DNA of 64,000 bases, from contig NC_092607.1 in assembly GCF_047663525.1 (NCBI RefSeq), forward strand, positions 2,885,001-2,949,000, written 5' to 3'. A program made the translations under genes and the position numbers. This stretch comes from Anas platyrhynchos. Lineage: Eukaryota > Chordata > Aves > Anseriformes > Anatidae. Positions 50,485 through 61,000 of this stretch are shown here, piece after piece (the stretch's first letter is position 1; each line of letters begins with the position of its first letter). Under the pieces are notes generated by a model. It did not search any database, had not been told where the DNA came from, and saw only the letters and a program-made list of their open reading frames with translations.

Positions 50485-50600
50485 TTAATTAGAGAGGTGT
50501 GAATAATGAATAATCCGTGACTCCAAGCCATCTATGGAAATTTCAAATCAACCTGCTTTTCATTTAAGAGACGTCAGCGAGCTGTCTGCCAAGGGGAAGT
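50485..50600. promoter_or_regulatory. Candidate element with T-box and CRE-like sites
   Basis: It has a T-box half-site AGGTGTGA (50495-50502), homeodomain-like TTAATTAG (about 50484-50491) and a CRE-like GACGTCAG (about 50571-50578). AT-rich, no coding frame. Confidence 0.25.
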
Positions 50601-50660
50601 TGGATGGAAAGGAGCCAGGCTGCACCACGGTGGGGACCGAGCAGTGCTCCCGTGGCAGTG

Positions 50661-50740
50661 CTGTGGCCAGAGGGATGATGCTGTGGTCAGAGGGATGGTG
50701 ATGTGGTCAGGGGGGTGGTGCTGCGGTCAGGGGGATGCTG
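50661..50740. repeat. 20-bp minisatellite, four copies
   Basis: Four contiguous 20-base units (50661, 50681, 50701, 50721), each of the form CTGTGGTCAGAGGGATGGTG with up to a few changes. Confidence 0.95.
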
Positions 50741-52839
50741 TGTGGTACAGTCCCGACCCTGCTGGGTGTACAGGGGTCCCTTTGCTGTGATCATGGGCAG
50801 GAGCTGCCACACATGAGCTCCGGCACAGCTCCGGCACTGGGAGGGAGCTGGCAGGGCCGTGGGAGCCTTGGATGCGCTCCCCACCCCTGGCTCAGGCCAT
50901 TTTGAGTATTTTTTTTTTTTTTGGCACAAAGAAGGGGCTGGGTATTTCCTGTGAGATTTGCGGATGCTCAGGGGGTGCAGCCCCCATGGCCAGGAGCTGC
51001 CAGCAGTGCTGGCACCCCGAGGCACGGCCCCGTGGCACGTTTGTGGTGGGCGCAAACCCTTTTGCAAGCGAGGCTGCCGGGGTTTATAGCCGCAGCTTGG
51101 GTAAACACTTGCTTCACCCGGCACAAGGGGCCTTAATCCTTAAAAGGGCCCTAGCCTTGGGCTGGGAGGAGCCGTCTTTGCTGTGTTTGTCTTCTTTGCT
51201 GCTCCGCTTTACCTGCCCAGCCATGTTGAGCTCTGGCCCTGGGTTCGCTGTCGCCACTATTGTTCCCCCTGTTATCAGGGGAGGATGAGCAGTTGATGAG
51301 GATGAGGACAGGGAGTGGGAGGGGACAGTGGGGCTGCCAGGAACCTGGCTGGGGACAATGGGGAGCTTGAATTTGATATGGATGTCCCCGGCAGAGCTGG
51401 CCTGGGATGCTCAGGGCAAGGCTCTGGCTTTCACCGCTGGATTTTCACCCCCATCTAGGGCTATGCGCAGGGGCTGTGCTGGATGGACCGAGCTGGGGGC
51501 AGCTTGCTGTGGTTATCCCTCTGCTTGCTGGAAGGATGAGGAGAGACGGCTTTCATCCTGCCCTGTGCTCCTGCCTTCGGCCATCCTGCCCTGGCCTTGA
51601 GCTTGTCCTGCTCAGGTGCCCCCAAAATCTCACCCAGGGACCCACCCCTGGAGCTGCCATGGGGGAGGACCTGCAAGGGAAGGGCACGCTAAAATTTTCA
51701 GCCTGAATTTCAGACACTTTAATCAGCTGCTGATAAGGAGGGGGAGCCCTGCGCTGCTGCCAGGGACGGAGGCTTTGAAAGGGGCAGAAAATGGAGCTGT
51801 CACTTCTTTTGTGCAGGGCCAGCTCTGCTCATTGATCTCTCTATCAGATGAGCAAACCGATACATATTAACCCAGAGCCAAAGCAAACACAGAGCGAGTG
51901 CTGAAGAAGTCCAGAGAAGTCTTTTTCTCCCTCTTGGGAAGCCAAAGCAAAACCCCTGGGCAGGGGCCAAGTGGTCCTTGGCTGCTTTTTGGCCCCGCAG
52001 GCAGCAGCAGGCTGCTCCCTGCTCCGGGGGGCACGGGACCCCCGCCTTGGGCACAGCCACGCTCGTGCTGCTGCATGCCCTGGCACGAGCAGGGCGCCAC
52101 GCCGCTGTCGGCATTCTGGGCTCGGCCAGATTATTAAATTAGAAACCCCGCCATTTGCCAAGGGAAGGGCCACCCAGGCTGATAAACCCTGGGCGATAAG
52201 AGCAGGTAGCACCAGGTAAACGCTCCTGCCGCAGGTTGGGAACAGGCGCTTGTGGGGGCTGTGGGACCCCCATGGGGGATGATGAGCTCCCGTGTGATGA
52301 GCCCTGTGCTGGATTACAACCTGCCAGTTGTTATTTGAAATGTATGTTATTATTAGAGCTTGTTATAAAACTGGATGATGAAAGAAAATTGTGCGTAGTG
52401 GCAGTTAAATGCTTGAGGATGTTGCCAATACCCACGGGTGATTGAGTTACTGCCGCTGGACAATGAGCAGCTTGGCCCCGGCAGCACAGGGAGGTGTGGG
52501 AGGTGTTGCCAGCGAGGCCACAGGCATTGCCTATGGGCACCCAGCTCTGACCCCAAACCTCGCCCCAAATCATCTCTGAACATGCTGGGGGCATCATGAT
52601 GGCCTTGCCCTCAGTTTTCACCCCTGTTGCAGGGAAAAATCCCCCTCAGTGTGCCCCTGGCTGGCTTCCCTGCAACCCTCTCCTTTGGCTGGTTCTGCAG
52701 GTGCCACCAGGGAGCCGCTTGCCCAGCACGTTCAGAACAAAACCCTTGGCTGGGACATGAGCACTTCAGTGAATTTTCCCTGGGAGCAAGTCTGCGTGGC
52801 TTGTGGAGGTGGGGGCTTTTTGCTGTGATGATGCCCACG
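50741..52839. other. Intergenic, no gene seen
   Basis: GC-rich flanks with AT-richer pieces at 51690-51960 (E-box CAGCTG next to CTGATAAGG near 51724-51738) and 52315-52440. No exon supported. Confidence 0.45.
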
Positions 52840-53110
52840 TCTGATTTTTTTAATAAGTTTATAAAGTTTCATTTCCACATGGTTGTCTTGGATATTTTTG
52901 GTTCATTTTTTTTTATTAAGCACGGTGCTAAATACTTTTGCATCAATTTTTGTGTTAAATAGTGTGCTGAACACACTGTGAGCACAATATATATTATATG
53001 GAGATGTCCATTCGGGTGGTACAGACTTCATTTTTACATACAAAGCAGTACAGGAATGAGAAGGAGTAAAGGATATAACCTGAAATGATGAAACCCCAAG
53101 AAGATGACGG
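52840..53110. promoter_or_regulatory. AT-rich island, possible conserved element
   Basis: About 270 bases at much lower GC than its surroundings, with TTTATTAAGC and ATATATATTATAT stretches. It could equally be an old decayed repeat. No coding potential. Confidence 0.2.
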
Positions 53111-56100
53111 CAGCTCCTGACATCAAAATGGAAACATGGCCAGGGCATGGGCAGCACCCCATGCAATGCCCAGGAGATGCTGTGCCCCATGCCCCAGGGG
53201 ATGCTGTGCCCCATTCCCAACTGCACCCGGTGTCTTGGCAAGAGCTCCCAACAAGGCCAGAGGAGCCTTGCACAGCTCGCAGGTGGCTGGAGACAGGGCT
53301 GGGGACAGGGCCACATCATCCCCCGCTGCCCCCAGCCCCGTGCCCTGTCTTCCCCATCCCAGGCCCTCCCAGCTCCCAGCAAGCGGTGTCAGTGCTGCCC
53401 CAGTGTCCATCCCGTGGTGCCACGAGCCCTCCTCCCCTCCACCTCTGCTGGCGGCTGCTCCCCAGCATCCGGCCCCACAGAAGGAAACAAAGGTGGTGGC
53501 GGTGATTCAGTGCTGACAGCAAGGGGCTCGAAGGAAAGCGGCTCCGGCTGTGTCAGCACCACGCTGCCTGCGGGCGGCAGGGGGGAAGCCATTCACGTCC
53601 GGGCCCCGCGAGGCCGGCGGTGCCACGCTCTCCCGTCCCGCTGCTCCCGCTTCCTGCAGGATTATCTCCTTTTCCCGGCTGCCAGGAACTCACTCCCAGC
53701 CAGGCTGAAGCCTCAGGACAGGATATAAACAGGAAAAGCCGTCTGTGTGACGCCAGGGGTGCCGGGCAGCACGCCTTCCTGAGCAGGCTGTGCACCCCCT
53801 GGGGCAGCCCCTGCTCCCTGCTGCCTGCTCCCTGCCCCCAGAGCTGGCACAGAGCAAGGTGACCACACAGGGACACCCTGGTGGCACCGAGGAGTTGCTG
53901 GTTGCGCTGTGCCCATTCCTCAGGTGAGCAGACAGAGGCAGGGTGCACCGGGCTCTGGGCAGCGGGGAGCCACAGGGGCAGGCAGCTTTGGGGAGGCACT
54001 GCCCACATCAGCCTGGGAGTTTTGGGGTGTCCTCCTCTCTCCGGAGCAGGGAAGGAGCACGTCTTCATGGCTGCCTTTCTGTTAAGCAGACAGGACCAAG
54101 GCCTCTGTCAGCCAGCCCATGTTTCGGCCGGGGAAGCCAAAAGCCACGGCATGAGGGGAGCAGGTGAACAGCGGGGTTTGATTTGCACCTTGCGAAGGCT
54201 GGACAGGAACCAGAGGAAACCGTGGCTGCTGATAAGCAGTGGCTGGGAACGGGGAAGGAAGCTGGGGCAGCCCCAACCCCTTGGCTCGACCTTTCCTCCC
54301 TGGGGAATGCGCTGCCTCAGCAGGAAGCATGCCCTGCGCCCGAAGCTCTGCTGGGAGCCGCCGCTGGCTACCCCCCGTGTGCCGGGGGCGTCCTCTGAGA
54401 TCCCCTTGGTGGAACACAGCCACCCACCCGGGGTAGCCCTGGAGCTGTGGCACGTGAGGATGCACATGGGGTAAGAATAAAGGGATCTGAAGTGAGTCTG
54501 AGTGTGAAATAACCCTCCCTGCGGGCCAGGCTGGCTTTCTCATCCCGCAGAGGGCTCTTCGGGCTTGAGGCCCCGTTGGGGAACATTCAGCCTCCTGCAG
54601 GGGGTAAGGGAGCTCCTTGGGAAGCCAGGGCAAAAGCTGGGAAAGGCTGACCCAGTGCATCCAGGTGGGCAGCCCAAGCCCTCCGGTGTCACGTACTGCC
54701 CGGGCTGACGTCCTCTGCCATGGGGCTGGGGACACCATGGCACCTACAAGGCCCTTGGCAGCCACCAGACGGGGCAGGAGCAGCTCCTGGCTCAAGCTGC
54801 AGGGACAGGGATGAGAAGCAAGTAGTAAATCTGGCCTGGCCCCACAGCTACAGCACAGACAGCTTGTTCCAGGAGCCCAGCTGAGTCTGGAATGGGGTGC
54901 AGGCCTCTGCTGAGGTTTGCTGGGGGTACAACACCCCCAGAGGGATTCGAGGCTCCAGAGCACCACGGACACCACAGGGCCGTGCTCGTCTCGCTTGGCC
55001 CTTCTCAGGACTCCGTTACCAAGGGTCAATGCCTTGCGGGGGCAGTTCAGGGTCTGGCAGGGGTGGGGTCAGATTAAAGCCTGCGAGCAAGCGTGAGCAG
55101 CTTTTACTTCCCCAGCACACAGGCAGAGGCTGTGCCTTAGCCCGCACCTTGCCCTTCGCCTAAAACTGGTCGGACACTGCAGCCAATACAACGCCTGTAG
55201 CAGGCCGTGGCTGGAAGCGGAGCAAAGAGACACGGGGGCACCATGAACCCACTGCAGGCCATGGCTCCGTGCGGAAAGGAGCCAGTTCCTGCCACTTCCC
55301 CTGCCCTGCTGCCGGCGACCCGCCGAGCCCTCAGGGCTGAGCCGCCCCAGGCAGGAAACAGGTGCGGTAAATATTTGTGCCAAACGGCCGCCTTTCCCTC
55401 GCGGGAGGCGCCGTGTGTTTCCCTGGCGGTGGTGAGGGATGGGAAGGTGCCCTGCAGAGGCCAGCAGGTGCTGCGGGGCGCTGCGGGACCCATTCCTCCT
55501 CCTCTGTCCCCGAGCAGCCCCGGCTGCGGGGCGAGTGCGGTGCCAGGCCCCCCCCAGCAGCAGCTCGGGGGTGCCGGGTGCCAGGAAGCAGGTGCCAGCC
55601 CTATGGGGCCACATGCTGCCTGTTTCCTGCCTGGGGAGCTCCGTGCGGAGGCTGGAGGCAGGCAGGGCATGGGGCTGGTGCCCCCCGAGGCGGTGGGGGG
55701 AAAGGATGAGCCCCTGGCTGGGAGGTCCCACACCAAGGGGGGTTGCTGGAGAGGGGTGGTCAGGATTTGGCCCGCTGGTGTCAATAGGAGCATGGGGTGG
55801 GTGCAGGCTGCAGCTGTGAGACCTGTTACTGGTGGTGGGTGGCTGAGTTCGGAGAGAGATCTTGGGTTAGTATTGAGCCCGAACAAACCCGGGACCCCGA
55901 AGAGCTTCCTCTGAGTCATTTCACAGCCATGTGGTGGGAGAGCAATGGGAATTTTCTATCTGAAACAGAAGGGCGAGCAGAGCTGGGGAGGCACAGGATA
56001 CAGGCACTGCTGAGTAACATGCACCCTTTACAACCCTGACATCTGCTCTCTGACCTCCTGAGCTCCAATTGCCGGCAAACCTGCTGCAGCCGCCTTCCCC

Positions 56101-57659
56101 AACTGGATTTCCTCCCCCTCCTCCTGGAGCCCTGTGGCAGGCAGGAGCCATGGGGCTGGGGCTCCTTCCCCAACCAGGCTGATGGGATTTGGGGCTGGCA
56201 GCTGGGGATGGCCTCCGCCAACCTGCGGGGCTTCCACAAGGTTTGCTTAAGGGCTACCCAATGCTGCTGTGCTCCAGACCCCCAGGAGAAGCCCTGGCAG
56301 TGCTGCTGGAGGTGCTGGGGCCCCATATCCCACTGGGACTCCCAGCCCCTCTGCTCCCACCATGGCCCAGAGCCCCTCAGCATCCCTCCAGGCCACCTCT
56401 TGCATGGCCACTGCAAGCCCTGATACTTGTTTCTCTCTCCCCTTTTTCTTCTCCCTCTCTTTCCCCCTTCCCCATGAAGCTCTTTGTCTCTTGGCTCCGT
56501 GGAGGAAACAGACCTTCTGAAAATAAACTCCCCCTGCTTTGATCTGGTTTATGGGCACGCACTGTTTATAGCTCCGCGCGTACGACTTGACACCTTCCCA
56601 CCTGTGGCCCCAGCAACTGCTTCTTATCACAGCCACTTTGGATATTAAGGGGCTGGCGGGGAGGGTGCCAGGGAGGTCCCCGCGGCCCCTCCAACCTCCC
56701 CTGTGACACTGCATCAGGTGTGAGGGAGACAGGCCGGTGTCCCCCCTGTGCACTAATTGCATCAGCCCATGCTTATTGGGATGTTTATTTAGGGCAGGGG
56801 GTGCTCAGAGGCCGGATCTGGCTGCTGCCTGCAGGAGTGAGCTCCTTCTGACCCATGGCTCCGGAACAGCCCAGCCCTGATGCTGCTGATGGGGGGGCTG
56901 GGACCCAGCCCCTTCTCCTGGTCTCGCATGGAGGAGCTGCTGGGCAGCTCTGCTGCATGAGAGGCAGCCCCCGTGCTTTGCCTTTGGAAAGCTGAAACAT
57001 TTTGTTTGTTTTCCAGAATACCAGGTGGAGGGGAAGGCTGCAGTGCTGGGGGCAGGAGGGCTGCTGAGCCCCCTGGGGATGTGAGGCAGCTGTGAGCAGC
57101 GGGTTGTCCCCTTCACACTGCGAGCCTGGCATGGCTCCGGCTCCAGCGGTGTCACCCCTGGGTGCCAGGCACCTGCAGCCACCGTCTCCTTGGGGGCTCT
57201 GGCACCTCCTTTCCCCCCCAGGGACAGCCATGCGATGGGCAAGGTTGTTCCAGGAACAGCTGCTTGCTGTCCTGCACCCCCCACAGGTGCCCACCCATGG
57301 GTGCCGGCTTTCCCAGCACCACAGGGTTTGTTTGGACTCAGCCCCATGCAGCTTCCCATGCCTGGAGAGGGCCCGAGATGTCGCAATAATGCAGGCCTGT
57401 TAATAAACAACACTGAGCCCGGGCTGTGCTTACAGGCATCTTTTACCCAGGCTTTCCCTCCAGGGACAGGCATGCCTGTGTACCCAGAGCTCCCACCCAG
57501 GCTGCCCCATGGGGCCCCCACCTCCCTCTACCCCTCTTCTTCCCCTGCTAAGGTGGCCCCAGGTGCCAGGTTTGGGTGCTGGCCCCAAAAAATCTGTCCC
57601 CAAGCCAGGGTGGGAAGATGTGGCATTTCAAGGCCAGCTCCCAGCAGAAAGTCTTGGGT
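53111..57659. other. Intergenic, GC-rich, no gene seen
   Basis: It contains long open frames (for example 54082-55029 and 55137-55919, both minus). They have no recognisable domain, are rich in Pro, Arg, Gly and Cys, and overlap open frames on the other strand. I regard them as composition artefacts. Confidence 0.5.
53177..53218. repeat. Short direct repeat
   Basis: GATGCTGTGCCCCAT occurs twice with a period of about 24 bases. Confidence 0.75.
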
Positions 57660-58000
57660 TAGAGCAGCCTCAGACACTTCTGTCGCTTCTGAAATATTTT
57701 GTTTTCACTTTGTTCACAAAAAATGTTTTTAAGTACACTTAATCACTTTACACTTCACAGGAAAAATCATATGGGATTGGGAAAATGAAAACTTTAACAA
57801 AGCTGCAATGGTGGGGGCATATTTTCAAGAAATTATCCCAAATCAGACCTTTTCCCCAGCAGTGATTGCAGCTCATTGATAACTTCCACTCAAAGGCATT
57901 TCCTAAAAATATTCTGGCAGCAACACTCGCCTCATAACCCTCATTGCACAGAAGGAGACAGTCGGCAATACCTGAAACTTGGATTTAAAGCAGCACACAA
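57660..58000. promoter_or_regulatory. AT-rich island, possible conserved element
   Basis: A sharply bounded AT-rich block of about 300 bases with TGTTTTTAAGTACACTTAAT and GAAATTATCCCAAATC. Same type as the block at 52840. Function unknown. Confidence 0.2.
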
Positions 58001-61000
58001 GTGGGGGCTCCCAGCCACGAGCCCCTCCTGAGGCCAGGACTGAAGTGGAGTGAAGGAGGCAGAGGACAACCACCAGCTCCAGGAGCCCCTGCGCTGTTCT
58101 GGGGCTGTGTCACTGCAGGAAAGCCCTTGAACCTGCTCGAGGGGCTGGGGACAGGGCTGGGGACAGGGCTGCCCAGCCAAGTGGTGTCTTGAGCAAACCA
58201 GTGTGCTTTGGGGCTGAGCAGCGAGGGACTGCACTGGTCTTGTGGGGCTTTTGAGTGCTCTCGGCTGCAGCACGGAATCTCCAAGGCTGGAGATGGGTGG
58301 GAAAAGACCCAGCGGTGTGTCAGGGTTTGACCAGGCAGCAAAGGGAGGCTCACCCCGGGTGAGCCCCTCTTGGCTCTGCCTCCTGCTGGCATTGCTTTTC
58401 GCCCCCCCGAGCACATCACTGTGTGAGCAGCGGTGACAGGAGCAGCACCACCAGAAGCCGGGCTGCCGCTGTGCAGGATCCACGTGGGGATAACCCTGGG
58501 AAGCCTCCTGGGGATGGCCCAGCCCTGCTCTGCACCATGTCTCGTGCAAGTGTTGCACCACGCTCGTCTCACCCTTTGCTTCCTGCCCCACCTGCACACC
58601 ACCCAAGCCACAGGGCAAGGTCTGCAGCCCTGGTGGTGCTCCCGGGGCACCCAGAGCCTTAACCATGGTGTCCCTGGCAGAGGCAGCCCCCCAGCAGGAG
58701 ACACCCCAGCAGTGCTCCAGCCCTGCATCCTGATGGCTGTCCTTCAGCACCCCGTGTTTGGGGCAGCCCCAGAGGAGCCCCGTGCCAGGGGCTGCGGGGA
58801 CTCGCCCGGAGCTGCTCCTACAGCTCTGGCACAATCTGAGCCGCTGGCACGTGTCGCCTCGCTGCGTTATGAGCTTTATCAGGGCAAACTGCGCTCTCTG
58901 GTTGTGGCTGCAGCGTGACGGCACGCTAAGGCTGAGTAACCAGAGCCTGGTTCTCTGCCAGGGCACATGCACGCAGCCTGCCTGCCTCCCAGTGCCATGT
59001 GGTGAGCCGCAGCCAGCTGTTACGCCTGCCTGGGGATACTCCTGGGGATACTTTCTTCCCCATCCCTGCCCCGCTGTGCCAGGCATGTGGCCCGGCCGGG
59101 CCTCTCACCCCAGGGTGGCTGCATCCCCGCCACAAGATCGCAGGCGCCATGCTGCCAGGACATGCTGCAGGGCTCCGCTGTAGGGTGTCTGCCCATCTGG
59201 GGAGAGTGGTCCTATGTGTAGGGAAGGTGCAAAATGGAGCTCCAGGGAGCTGATGTGATGGTCACAGAGCCAAGTGTCCCCTCTGTGCCCAGGCATGGTG
59301 TGGGGCTGTGGGCAGAGCCCCCCGGGCTCACTGAGGGGGTGTCCCACCATGGCACTGCAGCTAGCCCCATGCCCCTGCCCAGATGCAGCCACCGCCAGAG
59401 GTGGTGCATCTCCAGTTCAGCTGTAGGAGAAGGCAGGGCTTTAGCTTCCAAACCTCACCTACTGACTACTCCTAATGACTGCAGCAGCAGAAGAGAATAA
59501 AGCAACTCACGTTACAGAGCCTCCCGAGGACACATAGAGCTAAAGGAGGAGTGCTAATGCCCAGGGTTTTTAGGGCCATGCAGCGTGTGTGACCCTGCTT
59601 GGCAGCAGGGGGTGCCCCAAGGAGACCCAGCCCTGCTTCCCCCCAGCTGTGGCTCCCTTCAGCAACACCTCTCCTGTCACTGTGCACAGGAGGAGAGAGT
59701 TGAGGAGCTGAGGAGTACCACGAGCACCCTCTGAGCACTGTGAGCCCAGCCCCGCAGCATGCCAGGGGGCTCAGCCGTACCCCAGAACCCCTGTCCATGC
59801 TGCGCTGCCGCTGTCGGGGTTGTGGCAGCCAGGGATGCCCGGCCAGGAGTTGTCCACACGTTATCCATCACCCCTGGGCTGCACGGTGCCTCCCCGCACA
59901 GAGGCCTTCTTGAAAGAAACTCGGCAGTTTCAACACCTACTTAAGGCCCTTCAGGCTGCTCCCAGCAGACGTGAGCTCATGCTGACTCCGGGCATGTGCC
60001 GCCCTGTTCCAACCCTTACGCCCGCAGCAAAACATCTCCTGCAGGTCCCCTGCAGCACCGCGGGCACTGTCCCAAGGAGAGGCAGAAATCAGGTGGGAGG
60101 CACCCCAGGGGAGGCTTGGTGGGAGCTCCCAGCCCTGGGGTGATGCCAGGTCCTGGGCAGGAGCCAGCATGGGTCCCCTAGCACCCCACGTGCAATGTGG
60201 GGTGAGGAGGAGCAGGCAGCTTGCCTTGTTTGTTGCCAGTCCTGGGCTACCACAAGTGTTTTCTTCTGGCTAACCACAGCCCCGGCATGTGCAAAGGGCT
60301 TGGGCCACGGGCATGAGAGCCTGCAGGGATGTCCTGGATGCCGTGCTGGGTGCTGAGGGCACGGCAGTGATGCTCACAGCTGGGGCTCATAGCACCTGGG
60401 GATGTCCCAGGGCCACTGCCCGGCTCCTCTGAGCTCTGGATCAGAGGGCTGGGAGGAGGAGGGCCACAGGAAAGGTCCCAGGAAGACAAAACCTTTGCAC
60501 CCAGGCTCAGCATCCTTAGGGAATAAGGGCCATTAGAGCTTTTATGGGGGATCTGGTGGCTCACCAGCATGGGGACCAGCCCAGTGGATGTGGCTGCACT
60601 GAGCGTTCCCCAGCCTCCCATTGCTCAGGCTCAAAGTGCCCTGATTTTTGCAGACTGTGTGCTCTTCCACTGGGCTCTCCCCACCCAGTGGGAGCAGACA
60701 TCTGGGCATCCTCACCGGCACCAAACCCAGCCCTGCCCTGGCTCTGAGCCCCTGCTCTCAGCCCAGTGGGTCCCGGCCAAGGCGCATTTGGGTTGGAAAC
60801 TTCGTGGGAAGCAGAAGTGTCTGATACTGAATACAGCTGGGGCGTGGGGGTAGGTCCCCCATGGAATACACCCTCTAGAGGCACCATGTGCCCCAGAGGA
60901 AGGGCAGGAGCTGGTGGGGCTGCTCGGGACTGAGGGAAAACCGAGGCTATGCGGGGACACAGGGGTTAAAAATCCTGGAAAAAAGCTGCAAATGGATTTC

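Noticed and set aside
54082..55029. 315-codon minus-strand open frame
   Set aside because: Low-information GC-rich translation with no domain, no splice or promoter context, and overlapping frames on the other strand.
57941..59086. 381-codon minus-strand open frame
   Set aside because: Same reasons; it starts and ends without gene context and resembles no family I know.
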